DNA from: Methanopyrus sp. SNP6
GTDB lineage: Archaea > JAADCQ01 > Methanopyri > Methanopyrales > Methanopyraceae
Assembly: GCF_002201895.1 (NCBI RefSeq)
Contig: NZ_CP019436.1
Span: 323,456-387,455 of the forward strand
DNA: 64,000 nt
Direction of reading: 5' to 3'
Both the position numbers and the translations under genes were made by a program. The notes below the pieces were generated by a model. That model saw nothing but the letters and a program-made list of their open reading frames with translations, was not told the DNA's origin and made no database searches. Shown piece by piece: positions 42,239 to 51,561 of this stretch (within the stretch, counting starts at the first letter, position 1; each line of letters starts with the position of its first letter).

Positions 42239-43446
42239 TCGATCACCGCCCTGATGATATCGTCGATTGGGTTATCCGGTGGATAGTTTCCTCGTGAAGC
42301 CTTGCGCGCCGCCCACAGGTACCCGAACGCCATCAAAGTCAGGAACAGTAACGCCCACGGTCCTATTTCCGATGGACTCGGAAGGGTCAGCTTGAGTTTA
42401 GGTGCTCGCTTCCATAACGGGTAGGCCCACGCGATAATCCCAGTGATTATGAAGAGGAGTCCCACTAAGTTCTCGAGACCGCTAAGAGCCACAGCCGGAG
42501 GGATTTTGAGAACCTCGATGACAGCATCGGCGACGATCAAGGTAGCGTACGCCGTCGAAACGAAGCAAGTCCAGAGTACCAAGGCGGCTTGAGTGACGTT
42601 AAGTGCGCCTATCTCGGCGTACATGGCGACCGATAGGGCCACTCCGGTTAGGCAGATCGGACACGGAACGGCCACGATGAATGCTCCCAGCTTGGAGAGA
42701 TCTTTCGCCGAACCTTCCGTTGCCCACTTACGTGCTATGAATATTCCCAGTCCGATAAGGAACAATCCCAGCAAGGCGTGACCGAGGAGGGCGTATCTTT
42801 GCATAGCGAGCGCTGTTTTTATGAACTTGGAGACCAAGTGACTTAGGCCTATTATCGCAGGTATTAGTATCCCGGAGAGCGCTGCAATAGCCATCGCCCC
42901 ACGACGTAACTGGAAACCAGCGAATCCTATTCCTAATCCCGTTTTTAACCCCACGATGAACACGAAGAACGCTATCGCAAGCGCGTAAATCGGGTTATCG
43001 GCGAAGGCTGGAACGACCATCCACGAGGTCAGCGCAGCCACGATTACCGAAGACGTCACGGCGAGGAGGGTGACAACTTTGAAGGGTGATACGCCGAGAT
43101 CACGTGAGATGAGATAAGATGGATACATCAGAGCGACGGAGGACGCCGCGATAGCCCCGGCAGTCACGTCGAGAAGGCCGACGAGGAGGGCGACCCCGGA
43201 AAGCGCCGTCCCTTCCAACACGGCGCGAATTATCTCACGACGCTTCTTACGGACACCTAGCACGCGCGCCAGCATTACTCCCGTACCGACTCCGACGGCG
43301 GCCGCGGCCATCCCGTAAACGGCTCCGTAGGTCAGTGCTTCCGACACGCCGACGGAATGGTATCTTAGCATTAGCGCCGCGCTGGCACCTAGATAAGTAG
43401 TGAAAGCCGCGATCACACCGTGGAACACCCGTCCTTCCCCCGTCAT
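42214..43446 (-). CDS. DUF2162-like polytopic membrane protein
   Basis: A 410-residue protein with about 10-11 transmembrane segments. It resembles DUF2162 putative transporters, which occur with DUF2149/ExbB in methanogens. A segment with FIVAVPCPICLTGVALSVAMY includes a CPIC that might bind metal. Overlaps both neighbours (four bases upstream, 25 bases downstream). Substrate unknown; metal or cofactor uptake is a guess from context. Confidence 0.7.
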   Translation of the reverse strand: MTGEGRVFHGVIAAFTTYLGASAALMLRYHSVGVSEALTYGAVYGMAAAAVGVGTGVMLARVLGVRKKRREIIRAVLEGTALSGVALLVGLLDVTAGAIAASSVALMYPSYLISRDLGVSPFKVVTLLAVTSSVIVAALTSWMVVPAFADNPIYALAIAFFVFIVGLKTGLGIGFAGFQLRRGAMAIAALSGILIPAIIGLSHLVSKFIKTALAMQRYALLGHALLGLFLIGLGIFIARKWATEGSAKDLSKLGAFIVAVPCPICLTGVALSVAMYAEIGALNVTQAALVLWTCFVSTAYATLIVADAVIEVLKIPPAVALSGLENLVGLLFIITGIIAWAYPLWKRAPKLKLTLPSPSEIGPWALLFLTLMAFGYLWAARKASRGNYPPDNPIDDIIRAVIEWLASRRR

Positions 43447-44144
43447 GGACCGAATGCGCCGATCAGAGGGAACAGGATGTTGAACGGTGGTAAGTAAAGT
43501 AGATTCTCTGACAGCTCATAATACTTGAATTTAGGCAACTTCGAAGTGATTTCCTGAACGAGCCACCACTTCCGTTCGGTGAGTGTCCGCAGCACCGGGG
43601 TCAAAGCCTCGACTTCGCGCAGGTCGTCCATGGCCCCGGGCGCACGCTTCTTGACACGGTTTTCGGCACGGCGTAGCGCTGAGAGAACCCGCGAGACGTT
43701 CCTCTCAGCCCGATCGAGACCGGTAACACCTTTCGCTCTCGCTTTCCGGATTTTCAGTCGGGCGAGCTCGAGTTTACGCTCAGCACTGCGGATAGCGGAA
43801 AGCAACTCCAACCGATCTCGTCCCGGATTGTTCCCAACGCGGAGCGTATTATCGTACAAAACAGCCTTGTAGGCCAAATACGGGGATGAGGCGAGTACGG
43901 TGGCAACGCATTTAGTAGCTCCGTCGATGTCGTTGACAGCGGATTGTAACCTCTCCATGCGGAGGTACTTCTGGAATCGGTGGTCGAACGACCCATGAAC
44001 GAGTGCTGGGGATAGCACGAGAATGGCCACGAGCGCTGCTGCCACCTTCCATCGCAACTCCACTACCCCTCGTATTACCCAGTAGTTGCCACGTAACAAT
44101 CTATAATCGTTTTGCGGCTCTGGATCATGTGTGAGCGTGGACAT
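43443..44144 (-). CDS. Membrane-anchored helical protein, unknown
   Basis: A protein of up to 233 residues. A hydrophobic segment (VAAALVAILVLSPALVHG) near residue 33 acts as signal or anchor, followed by a long charged coiled-coil-like domain (about 115-175) and a weakly hydrophobic C terminus with YLPPFNILFPLIG. A GTG at 44063 after GAGGGG would place the hydrophobic segment at the N terminus and may be the real start. Coupled to the DUF2162 gene, so it is probably part of that complex. Confidence 0.6.
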   Translation of the reverse strand: MSTLTHDPEPQNDYRLLRGNYWVIRGVVELRWKVAAALVAILVLSPALVHGSFDHRFQKYLRMERLQSAVNDIDGATKCVATVLASSPYLAYKAVLYDNTLRVGNNPGRDRLELLSAIRSAERKLELARLKIRKARAKGVTGLDRAERNVSRVLSALRRAENRVKKRAPGAMDDLREVEALTPVLRTLTERKWWLVQEITSKLPKFKYYELSENLLYLPPFNILFPLIGAFGP

Positions 44145-44400
44145 ATATCCAATTATTGTTACCCTCGTCGGTGTGCTCAGTCACGGTGTAGCCTACGGTC
44201 CCGTAGTATAGGGCGGTTAGGAGTTCCCCGACCTTCCGTTCAACTCGGTCCCCATCGTCTAGAATGTGCTCGTCATCGAAAAGCACGTCAAACCACAGGA
44301 GGAGCTCGTCGTAAGCCATTGTCTGAGCGTACTCTCCCATCCCCAAGAACAACTGTCCGTCTTGGAACATTTCCGTTACTATCTCACTTATCCTGCTCAC
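44125..44400 (-). CDS. Small acidic protein, unknown
   Basis: A 91-residue acidic protein with no cysteine or membrane segment (contains AYDELLLWFDVLFDDEHILDD). The GTG at 44400 overlaps the helicase stop (GTGA), so it is translationally coupled. I do not recognise a family. Confidence 0.6.
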   Translation of the reverse strand: MSRISEIVTEMFQDGQLFLGMGEYAQTMAYDELLLWFDVLFDDEHILDDGDRVERKVGELLTALYYGTVGYTVTEHTDEGNNNWIYVHAHT

Positions 44401-46670
44401 CCCCCGGCACGTCCGTGTGCTAAGCGGACCAGGTCTAAGTAGGGAGCCACCTCGCGCAGCTCGTCCGGCTTTATCAGTGCGCCGCTTTTCTTGACGTACT
44501 CGATGAACCTGCGGTACGTCGGATGGCTGGAAAGCGTGCCGGAATCTCCGATACAAATGAGTTTCCGCCTAGGCCTAGTGATAGCGACGTTCAACCTCCT
44601 CATGTCCTTTAGGAACCCTATTTCACCTCTAGGATTGCTTCGGACGAAGGATACGATCACGGCCTCCTTCTCCCGACCCTGGAACCCGTCGACCGTGTTC
44701 ACCTCGACGTCGTCGAGCCCGAGTTCGTCGAGGGCCTTCGAAATCAGGTCCACCTGGTCGTCGTACGGACTGATAACTGCTAGATCCTCCTGAGATAACC
44801 CCTGCCGAACCAGTTGTTCCGACAAAAAGGCGACTATCGCGACCTCCATCGGATTTTCACGGGATTTGGAGCCGGGACGGCGTCGCTCCCTCCGCAAGCG
44901 TTCTGGTAAGTGCGATGTATCCACGAACCCCAGCGGCTCCTTAGGGCGTAAGATATCAGCCCAGGGTCTGCCTACTTCGGGCTCGCCGACACCTAAGTCC
45001 TCGAGCGTGTGACGACGGACGCTCGAGTGAGCCTCGAGCTTACCGTTGTAAAACTCTCGGTTCGGGAATTCCATGATGCTCTCGTGCATCCTGTACTGCA
45101 CTCTCAGCATCCTGGAGAGCTTCGGGTGCTTTTCGATCAAACGCTCGAAGAGCGTGCGAGAGAGCTCCGGCTGAGCCTTTTCACTTAAGATAGTCGGGGG
45201 CAACTGCTTGTGGTCTCCCGCCATGATGAACCTCTTAGCCCTGGAGATCGGGATGAGCGCTGAAGGTTCCGTGGCTTGCGATCCTTCGTCGATTACGGCG
45301 ACGTCGAACTCGACGTCTTCGAGGAACTCCAACCCTGCGCCGGCGTTCGTAGTGACCACGACTTCGGCTTCCTCTAGTACTTCTCGGATAGCGCGCTCTT
45401 CCAGTCGCTCCGCCTCCTCGAAGAGTTTCTGGACCTTCCTGTTGATGTGGATCCATTTAGCCATACTCCGGATTACACGCGGCGGAACACCTCGGGCTCC
45501 CTTACCCTCTCTCGCTAGGTAGAGTATGGTCTCGTCGGACATTCCTCGACGCCACCTGGGCACCGGGCGCTGGTATCGATCACGCTTCTCAATGAGCCTG
45601 TAAGCGCGCTCCCGGAGGCTCTCCGCCTTCTTGTACAGTGGGTGATTTTCCACGATCGCGCTAAGTGTCCGCTCCTTAAGACTCTTGGAGACACGGGCAG
45701 GGTGCCCGACTCTAACAGCCTCCACGCCACGCTCTATCAAATAATCCAAGATGTTGTCCGCGGCGATGTTAGACTCGGCCGTCGCGAGGACCTTGTTACC
45801 ACGCCGGACCTCCTGGACGATCACTTCGGTGATCGTTCGGGTCTTACCCGCACCCGGAGGACCGTGAATTAGGAAGAAATCCGGCGCCCCTAGGGCGTGT
45901 TCCACGGCCTCCCGCTGGGAATAGTTAAGGTCAGTATCGACGAAGTCCACGTCCTCTGGCTCCGCGTCGCCCGGATCGTTGAGTCCGATGATCGTATTCC
46001 TGAGCTCTCGGAGTCGACCCTCAGCGTGTCTTATTCGTTCTAGCGCCTCCATCATGCGCTGGAAAGTGACGTCGTTAGCGTATAGGTCGATCCTGATCCC
46101 ATCGCCCACAGCCCACTTGGGTGGGGGGCTATCGAAGGCAACCGTAATCGAGCGTTTGGTCTTCTCCACCACGGTTCCAGTGAGATCACTCTTCAGTGGA
46201 TCACCGCGGCTCACGAGGACAAGATCGCCCACGGATATTTGTGTATCTATCTCTCTGGACCGGCCGTACTTCACCAGATAGTAACCTCCGACTTCCCGAC
46301 CGGCCCTCGTACCACGCAAACCGAGTACTGCTCTTCCTTTCTTCTCACGTTCCTTGCCTGAAAGTTTCCTGATTTCCTTTTCCATCGCCCTCATCTCAGC
46401 TTCCCGCTCCAGCTGGACTAGCCTCTGGAACTTCTTGACGTAGGCGTCTACTACCTTAATCTCCTCGGATTCCTCTCCCGTAGGTACTTTCACGTCAGCA
46501 TGTCTTAGGAGACGTTGAGCCGCACGAGGCTCGACCTGGCACAGCGCGGCTCGGTTAGCCAGCCAGATTTTACCGACTTCGTGTGGTCTTACACCGAGTG
46601 AGGATAGTGTATCCAGGACATCTCTCGGAGAGTCCCCCGGACTAAACCCTTTGATCAACACTTCCTTCAT
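44397..46670 (-). CDS. Superfamily 1 helicase, Upf1/IGHMBP2-like
   Basis: A 757-residue SF1B helicase. After an N-terminal region of about 240 residues with an OB/barrel-like insertion, motifs are Walker A HGPPGAGKTRTITE, Ia NIAADNILDYL, II VAVIDEGSQATEPSALIP, III AGDHKQLPPTI, V VNTVDGFQGREKEAVIVSF and VI LNVAITRPRRKLICIGD. Such archaeal helicases may unwind RNA or DNA. ATG 46670 follows GGGGGTG; in-frame sequence to 46760 overlaps the divergent gene. Confidence 0.93.
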   Translation of the reverse strand: MKEVLIKGFSPGDSPRDVLDTLSSLGVRPHEVGKIWLANRAALCQVEPRAAQRLLRHADVKVPTGEESEEIKVVDAYVKKFQRLVQLEREAEMRAMEKEIRKLSGKEREKKGRAVLGLRGTRAGREVGGYYLVKYGRSREIDTQISVGDLVLVSRGDPLKSDLTGTVVEKTKRSITVAFDSPPPKWAVGDGIRIDLYANDVTFQRMMEALERIRHAEGRLRELRNTIIGLNDPGDAEPEDVDFVDTDLNYSQREAVEHALGAPDFFLIHGPPGAGKTRTITEVIVQEVRRGNKVLATAESNIAADNILDYLIERGVEAVRVGHPARVSKSLKERTLSAIVENHPLYKKAESLRERAYRLIEKRDRYQRPVPRWRRGMSDETILYLAREGKGARGVPPRVIRSMAKWIHINRKVQKLFEEAERLEERAIREVLEEAEVVVTTNAGAGLEFLEDVEFDVAVIDEGSQATEPSALIPISRAKRFIMAGDHKQLPPTILSEKAQPELSRTLFERLIEKHPKLSRMLRVQYRMHESIMEFPNREFYNGKLEAHSSVRRHTLEDLGVGEPEVGRPWADILRPKEPLGFVDTSHLPERLRRERRRPGSKSRENPMEVAIVAFLSEQLVRQGLSQEDLAVISPYDDQVDLISKALDELGLDDVEVNTVDGFQGREKEAVIVSFVRSNPRGEIGFLKDMRRLNVAITRPRRKLICIGDSGTLSSHPTYRRFIEYVKKSGALIKPDELREVAPYLDLVRLAHGRAGG

Positions 46671-46716
46671 GGTTACACCCCCGGTGAACACTACATTACC
46701 GGGGGGGTACCGTTCT

Positions 46717-47478
46717 GTGAGACCGTTTCTGAGCCGGCTGCGCGCCCTCATCTCGTACATAAAGAAAACGTACGATCGCGTCGCGGTAGCCTACTCCGGT
46801 GGTACTGATAGCTCGGTACTCCTGTACGCTGCCGTCAAGGCGTTAGGACGGAAGAACGTGATCGCCTGCACGGCGTGTTTGCCGTACGTAGTGAACGTGT
46901 GTCCGCCGACCCCTGTGGATGTGAAGCAAATCAGAATCCGCCCCAACGTCGAGGATGTCTTCCGAAAGGACAGAGACGAACACCCGTGTTACCTGTGCAA
47001 GCGGGCGATTTACGGGGCGATACACGAAACCGTAGGAGATGTGGACGGAGTGATGGACGGTACCAACGTCTCGGAATTAACCAGAGGTCGACCTGGTCTC
47101 CGGGCGTTGTACGAGCTCCACGTTGACATCCCACTGATCAAGTGTGGACTCGGTGATCAGACAACGTCCGTGCTCGCCTCTTACCTGAACCTCCGAGCCC
47201 GCTCCGGAGCGTGCTCACTCGTATTGTCTCCGGAGTGGCCCGACGTCGAAGTGAGCGACCCAGGGAGGCTGAACCGGACAGCCCGACTACGCAAGCCACG
47301 GTCGGAAAGGTGGTCCCTCTCGGAGTGTCTGGAGTTCACGATCCATGCGCCGTTACCCGAAAGACGAACTGAGACATACGAGTGTATCCGTCGAGGGAAC
47401 GCGCTAGCGTTCCGAGTACTGGGCGGAAGAGTCACCGAAGCCGTAGCTTCGTACTTCCGAGAGTGCTGGAACGTGTGA
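46717..47478 (+). CDS. LarE-like PP-loop sulfur transferase
   Basis: A 253-residue PP-loop protein with VAVAYSGGTDSSVLLYAAV, HPCYLCKRAIYGAI and DGTNVSELTRGRPG. The CYLCKR motif resembles LarE, which supplies sulfur to the nickel-pincer cofactor by sacrificing a cysteine; some LarE-like proteins instead use an iron-sulfur cluster. Additional cysteines at CTACLPYVVNVCPP may matter. No larB, larC or lactate racemase gene is present. GTG 46717 follows GGGGGGGTA and gives a 46-base gap to the divergent helicase. Confidence 0.78.
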   Translation: MRPFLSRLRALISYIKKTYDRVAVAYSGGTDSSVLLYAAVKALGRKNVIACTACLPYVVNVCPPTPVDVKQIRIRPNVEDVFRKDRDEHPCYLCKRAIYGAIHETVGDVDGVMDGTNVSELTRGRPGLRALYELHVDIPLIKCGLGDQTTSVLASYLNLRARSGACSLVLSPEWPDVEVSDPGRLNRTARLRKPRSERWSLSECLEFTIHAPLPERRTETYECIRRGNALAFRVLGGRVTEAVASYFRECWNV

Positions 47479-47489
47479 GAATTCGCACT

Positions 47490-48659
47490 TCACTCGATCG
47501 AGATATCTATTATTAGAGGGTAAAACCGGGAAGATTTGGCCTCGTTGAAGTCGGAGACTGGAAGTGGGGCGAGGATAGCCCGTTTCACGAACTCTACTAA
47601 TACGGGTTCCACTTGAAACGTCCTGTGCACCTCATCGCCGACCATCGGGACTTGGTTCTCCAGTGTAGCGCGGAGGATCTCACCCAATTCTCCTGGATCC
47701 TCGGAGGTTATCGGCACGATCTTGACCTTGATCTCAGATTCCAGTGTACGGACTACACGCTTGAACCGGCGATCCTTGAGACAGCTTACCACGATGAGAT
47801 AATCGAATTTCAGTTCCCGGAGGAACTTCCACTGGGTCCACTGGATAGCGTGCTTTCCACCGCGTGGGTCCCTCCACAACGGCTTCCCTTTTGTGAACTT
47901 CCATAGATAAGAAAAGTCCAGCGTAGGAGCATCTAGCATTGACGACACGTAAACACCGTAGAGTGCGGAGATTGTATCGGTGACCGCAACAGCGACTGGT
48001 GCTTGGTCCCAAAGCTCATCGGCGACCGCTGCCTCAACACCCCATGAGCATACGTTCGGCATCCGCTTCCAACCTCGAAGGGGTTCGGCTCCGACTTGAC
48101 CGCTTTTGTATCCCGTCACGGCGATCGATTCGGGTGCCAGAGACCTAAGTGCATCAGCGGAGTACGGTGAGGCTACCTGGTATCCAGAAGCCTTTGGGGG
48201 GAAACCCTCGAGAAGGTCGCTCGTCGGTCCCACGGCGTTGTGAGAAGCCAAGAGGAGGGGGAGCCGAACCGCCGTGAGGTCTTCCAGTACCTTACGCGTC
48301 TTTCTACGGAGGATACCCGACAGGCATAGTGTCTTACATATCTCGTACAGGGGATACGCCACAACGGTCGCGGTGCCTTTCCTCATAGAATACGTCTCTA
48401 GGAATGCCTCGGCGGAGACCTCGCTACGTTCCTCGGCCGATGATTCCTCGTGTGGTTCCCTCGACGGTTCTTCCTCCACCTCATCTTGTCTCGTCTTTTT
48501 CGATCCCTCTCCCGAGCCGCGGGAGCTGCTCTCCATTGGTCCCCCGATGGTCTCCGCGACTGCTGTTGGATCTACTTCGGTCGCGTCGATCGTTTGCCTT
48601 ATCTTCATCAGTCGATCTCGTACGACCTTACTATCTCGACGGAAGATCCTACCGATCAT
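47490..48659 (-). CDS. Unknown protein downstream of nadA
   Basis: A 389-residue protein I do not recognise. Residues about 40-80 are a low-complexity serine/glutamate/arginine linker. The following domain has hydrophobic strands and short motifs such as PLLLASHNAVGPTSDLLEGFPP and PVAVAVTDTISALYGVYVSS, and FDYLIVVSCLKDRRFKRVVR near 300, suggesting an alpha/beta fold. No catalytic signature seen. Likely co-transcribed with nadA (six-base gap). Confidence 0.6.
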   Translation of the reverse strand: MIGRIFRRDSKVVRDRLMKIRQTIDATEVDPTAVAETIGGPMESSSRGSGEGSKKTRQDEVEEEPSREPHEESSAEERSEVSAEAFLETYSMRKGTATVVAYPLYEICKTLCLSGILRRKTRKVLEDLTAVRLPLLLASHNAVGPTSDLLEGFPPKASGYQVASPYSADALRSLAPESIAVTGYKSGQVGAEPLRGWKRMPNVCSWGVEAAVADELWDQAPVAVAVTDTISALYGVYVSSMLDAPTLDFSYLWKFTKGKPLWRDPRGGKHAIQWTQWKFLRELKFDYLIVVSCLKDRRFKRVVRTLESEIKVKIVPITSEDPGELGEILRATLENQVPMVGDEVHRTFQVEPVLVEFVKRAILAPLPVSDFNEAKSSRFYPLIIDISIE

Positions 48660-48665
48660 CCCGGT

Positions 48666-49544
48666 TCACCTCGTAAGTCTGAACATCTCCTCGACGATTT
48701 CTTCGACCTGAGAGATGAGGTCGGAGTCCAGCTCCACTATGAGCGGTTTCGGGACGTGTCGGGCCTCGAGCACTCTTTCGACTTTTTCTCCCGTGTTGAT
48801 TTTCATATCGGCACACACCATATGACCAGGGACGATGACTTCAGTGCCAGTTTCGCGACGTATCCGGAAGGCGAGGCCTTCCTCGGTTCCCATCACGATT
48901 TTACTGATGTTCTCCTTTTCACAGTATCGACGTATTTGGGACGTGGAGCCGACGAAATCCGCCATCGCGCATACCTCAGGGGGACATTCCGGGTGTACCA
49001 CGACGGCGGCGTCCGGATGTCGAGAACACAGTTCGCGTAAGTCAGAAGGAGACAGCGAGTGATGAACGGGGCAGCTACCATGCTCGGGGAACGGAATTAT
49101 TTCCTTGTCCGGCACGTGTTTTTGCACCCAAGCCGCGAGGTTACCGTCGGGAACGAAGATGATCTTATCCTCAGGGAGTGAGGATACGACTTCGACAGCG
49201 TTGGCACTGGTACACATCACGTCAGCCTCAGCTTTCACCTCGGCGCTCGTGTTGACGTACGCGACCACGGCGGCGTCTGGATGCTCGCGGCGAAACTCTC
49301 GCAGCTCTTCCACCCTGAGCCGCATGGCCATACCGCACGCAGCGCGGTGGTCGGGCACGACGACTTCACGATCGGGGTTGAGTGCCTTCACAACCTCCGC
49401 CATGAAATCCACTCCGCACATTACGATACGATCAGCATCGATCTCCCGGGCCTCTAGGGCCATCTCTAGCGAATCCCCGACGCAGTCCGCCATGAGTTGC
49501 ACATCGGGCCGCTGATAGTTGTGAGCCAGCACGAACGTTTCCAC
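48666..49544 (-). CDS. nadA: Quinolinate synthase A
   Basis: A 292-residue NadA, which condenses iminoaspartate with dihydroxyacetone phosphate to quinolinate for NAD synthesis, using a [4Fe-4S] cluster. LAHNYQRPDVQLMADCVGDS is the N-terminal motif; the three conserved cysteines are in VMCGVDFM, VMCTSANAVEV and HPECPPEVC. FVPDGNLAAWVQKHVP and VMGTEEGLAFRIRRE are typical. No nadB or nadC is present here. Confidence 0.95.
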   Translation of the reverse strand: METFVLAHNYQRPDVQLMADCVGDSLEMALEAREIDADRIVMCGVDFMAEVVKALNPDREVVVPDHRAACGMAMRLRVEELREFRREHPDAAVVAYVNTSAEVKAEADVMCTSANAVEVVSSLPEDKIIFVPDGNLAAWVQKHVPDKEIIPFPEHGSCPVHHSLSPSDLRELCSRHPDAAVVVHPECPPEVCAMADFVGSTSQIRRYCEKENISKIVMGTEEGLAFRIRRETGTEVIVPGHMVCADMKINTGEKVERVLEARHVPKPLIVELDSDLISQVEEIVEEMFRLTR

Positions 49545-49556
49545 AGTACCTACCCC

Positions 49557-50405
49557 CTAAACCAACGGCTCGAACTCGACCCCGAATACGTGTTCTGGAA
49601 TTTCGATCATTACCTTGGGTACGAGGTCCGGATCGATGGTACGGAGGATTCTGGCAGCTTTGGGCACCGAACGGAGAGGTAGGGCGGCGTTGGGACGCTT
49701 AGGGTCGTCCAAGTAGTCGCTCTCCAGCATGAACTCCGGACCGTGCTCCGCGGCTTCCCGTACTGATCGCCGAGAGGCTGGTACTGAGGGCCACACTCCT
49801 ACGTTTCGGGCTGCGGAGACGTCGGATGTCGCCCGATGCCTCACGAACCTGTCGAAGTCGAATCCGACGTCTTTTAAGTACTCGTACAGTCGCATGTAGT
49901 GCTTCCCCGAGGCTTTGGGTCCATGGTAAATCACCGGCAAGTCCAGATCTTTGGCCAGCTCCAGGAACCTGATGAACACCTTGTGGCACACACGCTTCAC
50001 CTCAGCGGGCACGGGATAGTGGGGATGACCTACTTCGCCCACTGCGACTACCTCTTCGTACTCGGCGGCGAATTTCTCGATGAGACCGCACACGGTTTCT
50101 GCGACGTTTAGCACTTCCTCTTCGGGACGCTCTTCGGCCAGCGTCGTCACCTCGGCCGGGTGCCAGCCTAAGGCCGCATATCCTCTCAGCGGATACTCGA
50201 GCTTGCCGTACCGGACCCCTTCGAGATGTAACAGGTAAGCGCGCTCGAAGTCTTCCCTACTGTATCCGTGGATTCGATAGCTCCGAAGCGTTAGAACCGG
50301 GGATACGAACCCGGTACCCCCAGCTCGATAGAACTTCTCAAAGACCTTGTACCCGTCACCTTTCACCGGATTGAAGTGAAGATGTACGTCAGTAGCCACC
50401 CGCAA
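49557..50405 (-). CDS. TatD-related metal-dependent hydrolase
   Basis: An amidohydrolase-fold protein of about 282 residues. Metal ligands are visible in VATDVHLHFNP, GWHPAEVTTLAEERPEEEV, GEVGHPHYP, YHGPKASGKHYMR and LESDYLDDPKRPN. This is the archaeal TatD-related group; substrate unknown. I start at TTG 50405, preceded by GGGGTGATC; an ATG at 50423 is an alternative. Confidence 0.8.
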   Translation of the reverse strand: MRVATDVHLHFNPVKGDGYKVFEKFYRAGGTGFVSPVLTLRSYRIHGYSREDFERAYLLHLEGVRYGKLEYPLRGYAALGWHPAEVTTLAEERPEEEVLNVAETVCGLIEKFAAEYEEVVAVGEVGHPHYPVPAEVKRVCHKVFIRFLELAKDLDLPVIYHGPKASGKHYMRLYEYLKDVGFDFDRFVRHRATSDVSAARNVGVWPSVPASRRSVREAAEHGPEFMLESDYLDDPKRPNAALPLRSVPKAARILRTIDPDLVPKVMIEIPEHVFGVEFEPLV

Positions 50406-50527
50406 TCGATCACCCCGGATCATCCTGAAGGTTGGCTTAAATCGGATGACGTGAGGGCTCGGCGTCATCCCGGCCGATCATCCGTCTCCCGAGTGGTGGC
50501 CTTCTTCATCGCCCGGGGGTTGGCGGA

Positions 50528-51463
50528 ATGTGGGTAGAGTTAAGGCGTAAATACGGTCGGGATCGCGGTCACGCACCGATGTCGGAAGAGGACGTGCTGC
50601 GGATCAAGCCCAAAGAACGTCCCGGAGTGGTGTTCGTAACCCCGGATGGTCGAGTTCACGCGGACTTGGAGCACGTGAGGATGGTGGAAGATACGGTGAC
50701 GCTGCACTCCGATCCCACGAAGCCCCCGGGCCCGGACAATCCATCAGTGATCGTACCGGAGCACGTGTTGGCGGCACTTTATGTTTCGGGGTACGCGGGC
50801 GCGATAGTCGAGATCCGGGGCGACCCGGGGCACGCGAAGCACGTGTGGAGGGCAGATTGTTACCTGATGGAGGCCGTGGAGGAGCTGGGTGGTCCAGCCG
50901 ACCCACCCGAGATTGGGGAGCCCGCGGCTAAAAGGACGTTCATCCGCGAGGGAGAAGCCCCGTCTACGGTTAGGAACGTGGAGGGAAGGATCGAACCGGC
51001 AGAAGGGTTCGAAGTGCGTGTAGAAGGCGAGGTTGTCTCGATTCACGATCTCATGACCGTCAGGCGTGGGAACGTGAGCAACAAGACGCCAGAACATGCG
51101 GGCCTAGACGTGGTAGCGGACGTCGCGATGCTGGCGGGAACGACGGGCGCTAAGGTGGAGATATCAAGACCCACGGAGGTAACCTCGGTGCATCCTACCG
51201 ATCTCTACCTGGCGACGGCCGCAAAGCGTGGAATTCGCGTCTGTTCGCTCAACGTTGGGAGGATGCGAGGCGCCGTAAACTTGGAGAAAGGGGTGACCGT
51301 TCGGGTCGGTACTGATCTCAGGTACGAAGTCTGCATCACCGAAGAACCGGTAACATCTGAGATCAAGATAGGCGACGTAACGCTGGTCCGCGAGGGGGGT
51401 AAGTTCCGGACCGTAGAGCCTGGAACTGTTCGGCTCGGAGACGAGGTGGTGGAAGTAAGTTGA
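50528..51463 (+). CDS. Unknown conserved-type protein
   Basis: A 311-residue soluble protein with a beta-rich appearance. SVIVPEHVLAALYVSGYAGA and IHDLMTVRRGNVSNKTPEHAGLD are the most motif-like parts; DVVADVAMLAGTTGAKVEIS follows. I see no known family. Its stop overlaps the TTG start of the 33-residue membrane peptide gene. Confidence 0.6.
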   Translation: MWVELRRKYGRDRGHAPMSEEDVLRIKPKERPGVVFVTPDGRVHADLEHVRMVEDTVTLHSDPTKPPGPDNPSVIVPEHVLAALYVSGYAGAIVEIRGDPGHAKHVWRADCYLMEAVEELGGPADPPEIGEPAAKRTFIREGEAPSTVRNVEGRIEPAEGFEVRVEGEVVSIHDLMTVRRGNVSNKTPEHAGLDVVADVAMLAGTTGAKVEISRPTEVTSVHPTDLYLATAAKRGIRVCSLNVGRMRGAVNLEKGVTVRVGTDLRYEVCITEEPVTSEIKIGDVTLVREGGKFRTVEPGTVRLGDEVVEVS

Positions 51464-51561
51464 TCGACGTTTCGTCCCTGTCATGGGCCGTAGCGCTCGG
51501 AGTGGTTCGAGGTCTCTACGTGTTCGCGGGGTCGTTCATCGCGGCGGCCCTGTACCGGTAG
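51460..51561 (+). CDS. 33-residue hydrophobic peptide
   Basis: A tiny frame with a TTG start inside the stop of the preceding gene (TTGA) and a TAG stop overlapping a GTG that opens the next frame. The peptide is hydrophobic (WAVALGVVRGLYVFAGSFIA region) and could form one transmembrane helix. The paired overlaps match the coupling pattern used throughout this window, which is the main evidence that it is real. Confidence 0.45.
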   Translation: MIDVSSLSWAVALGVVRGLYVFAGSFIAAALYR

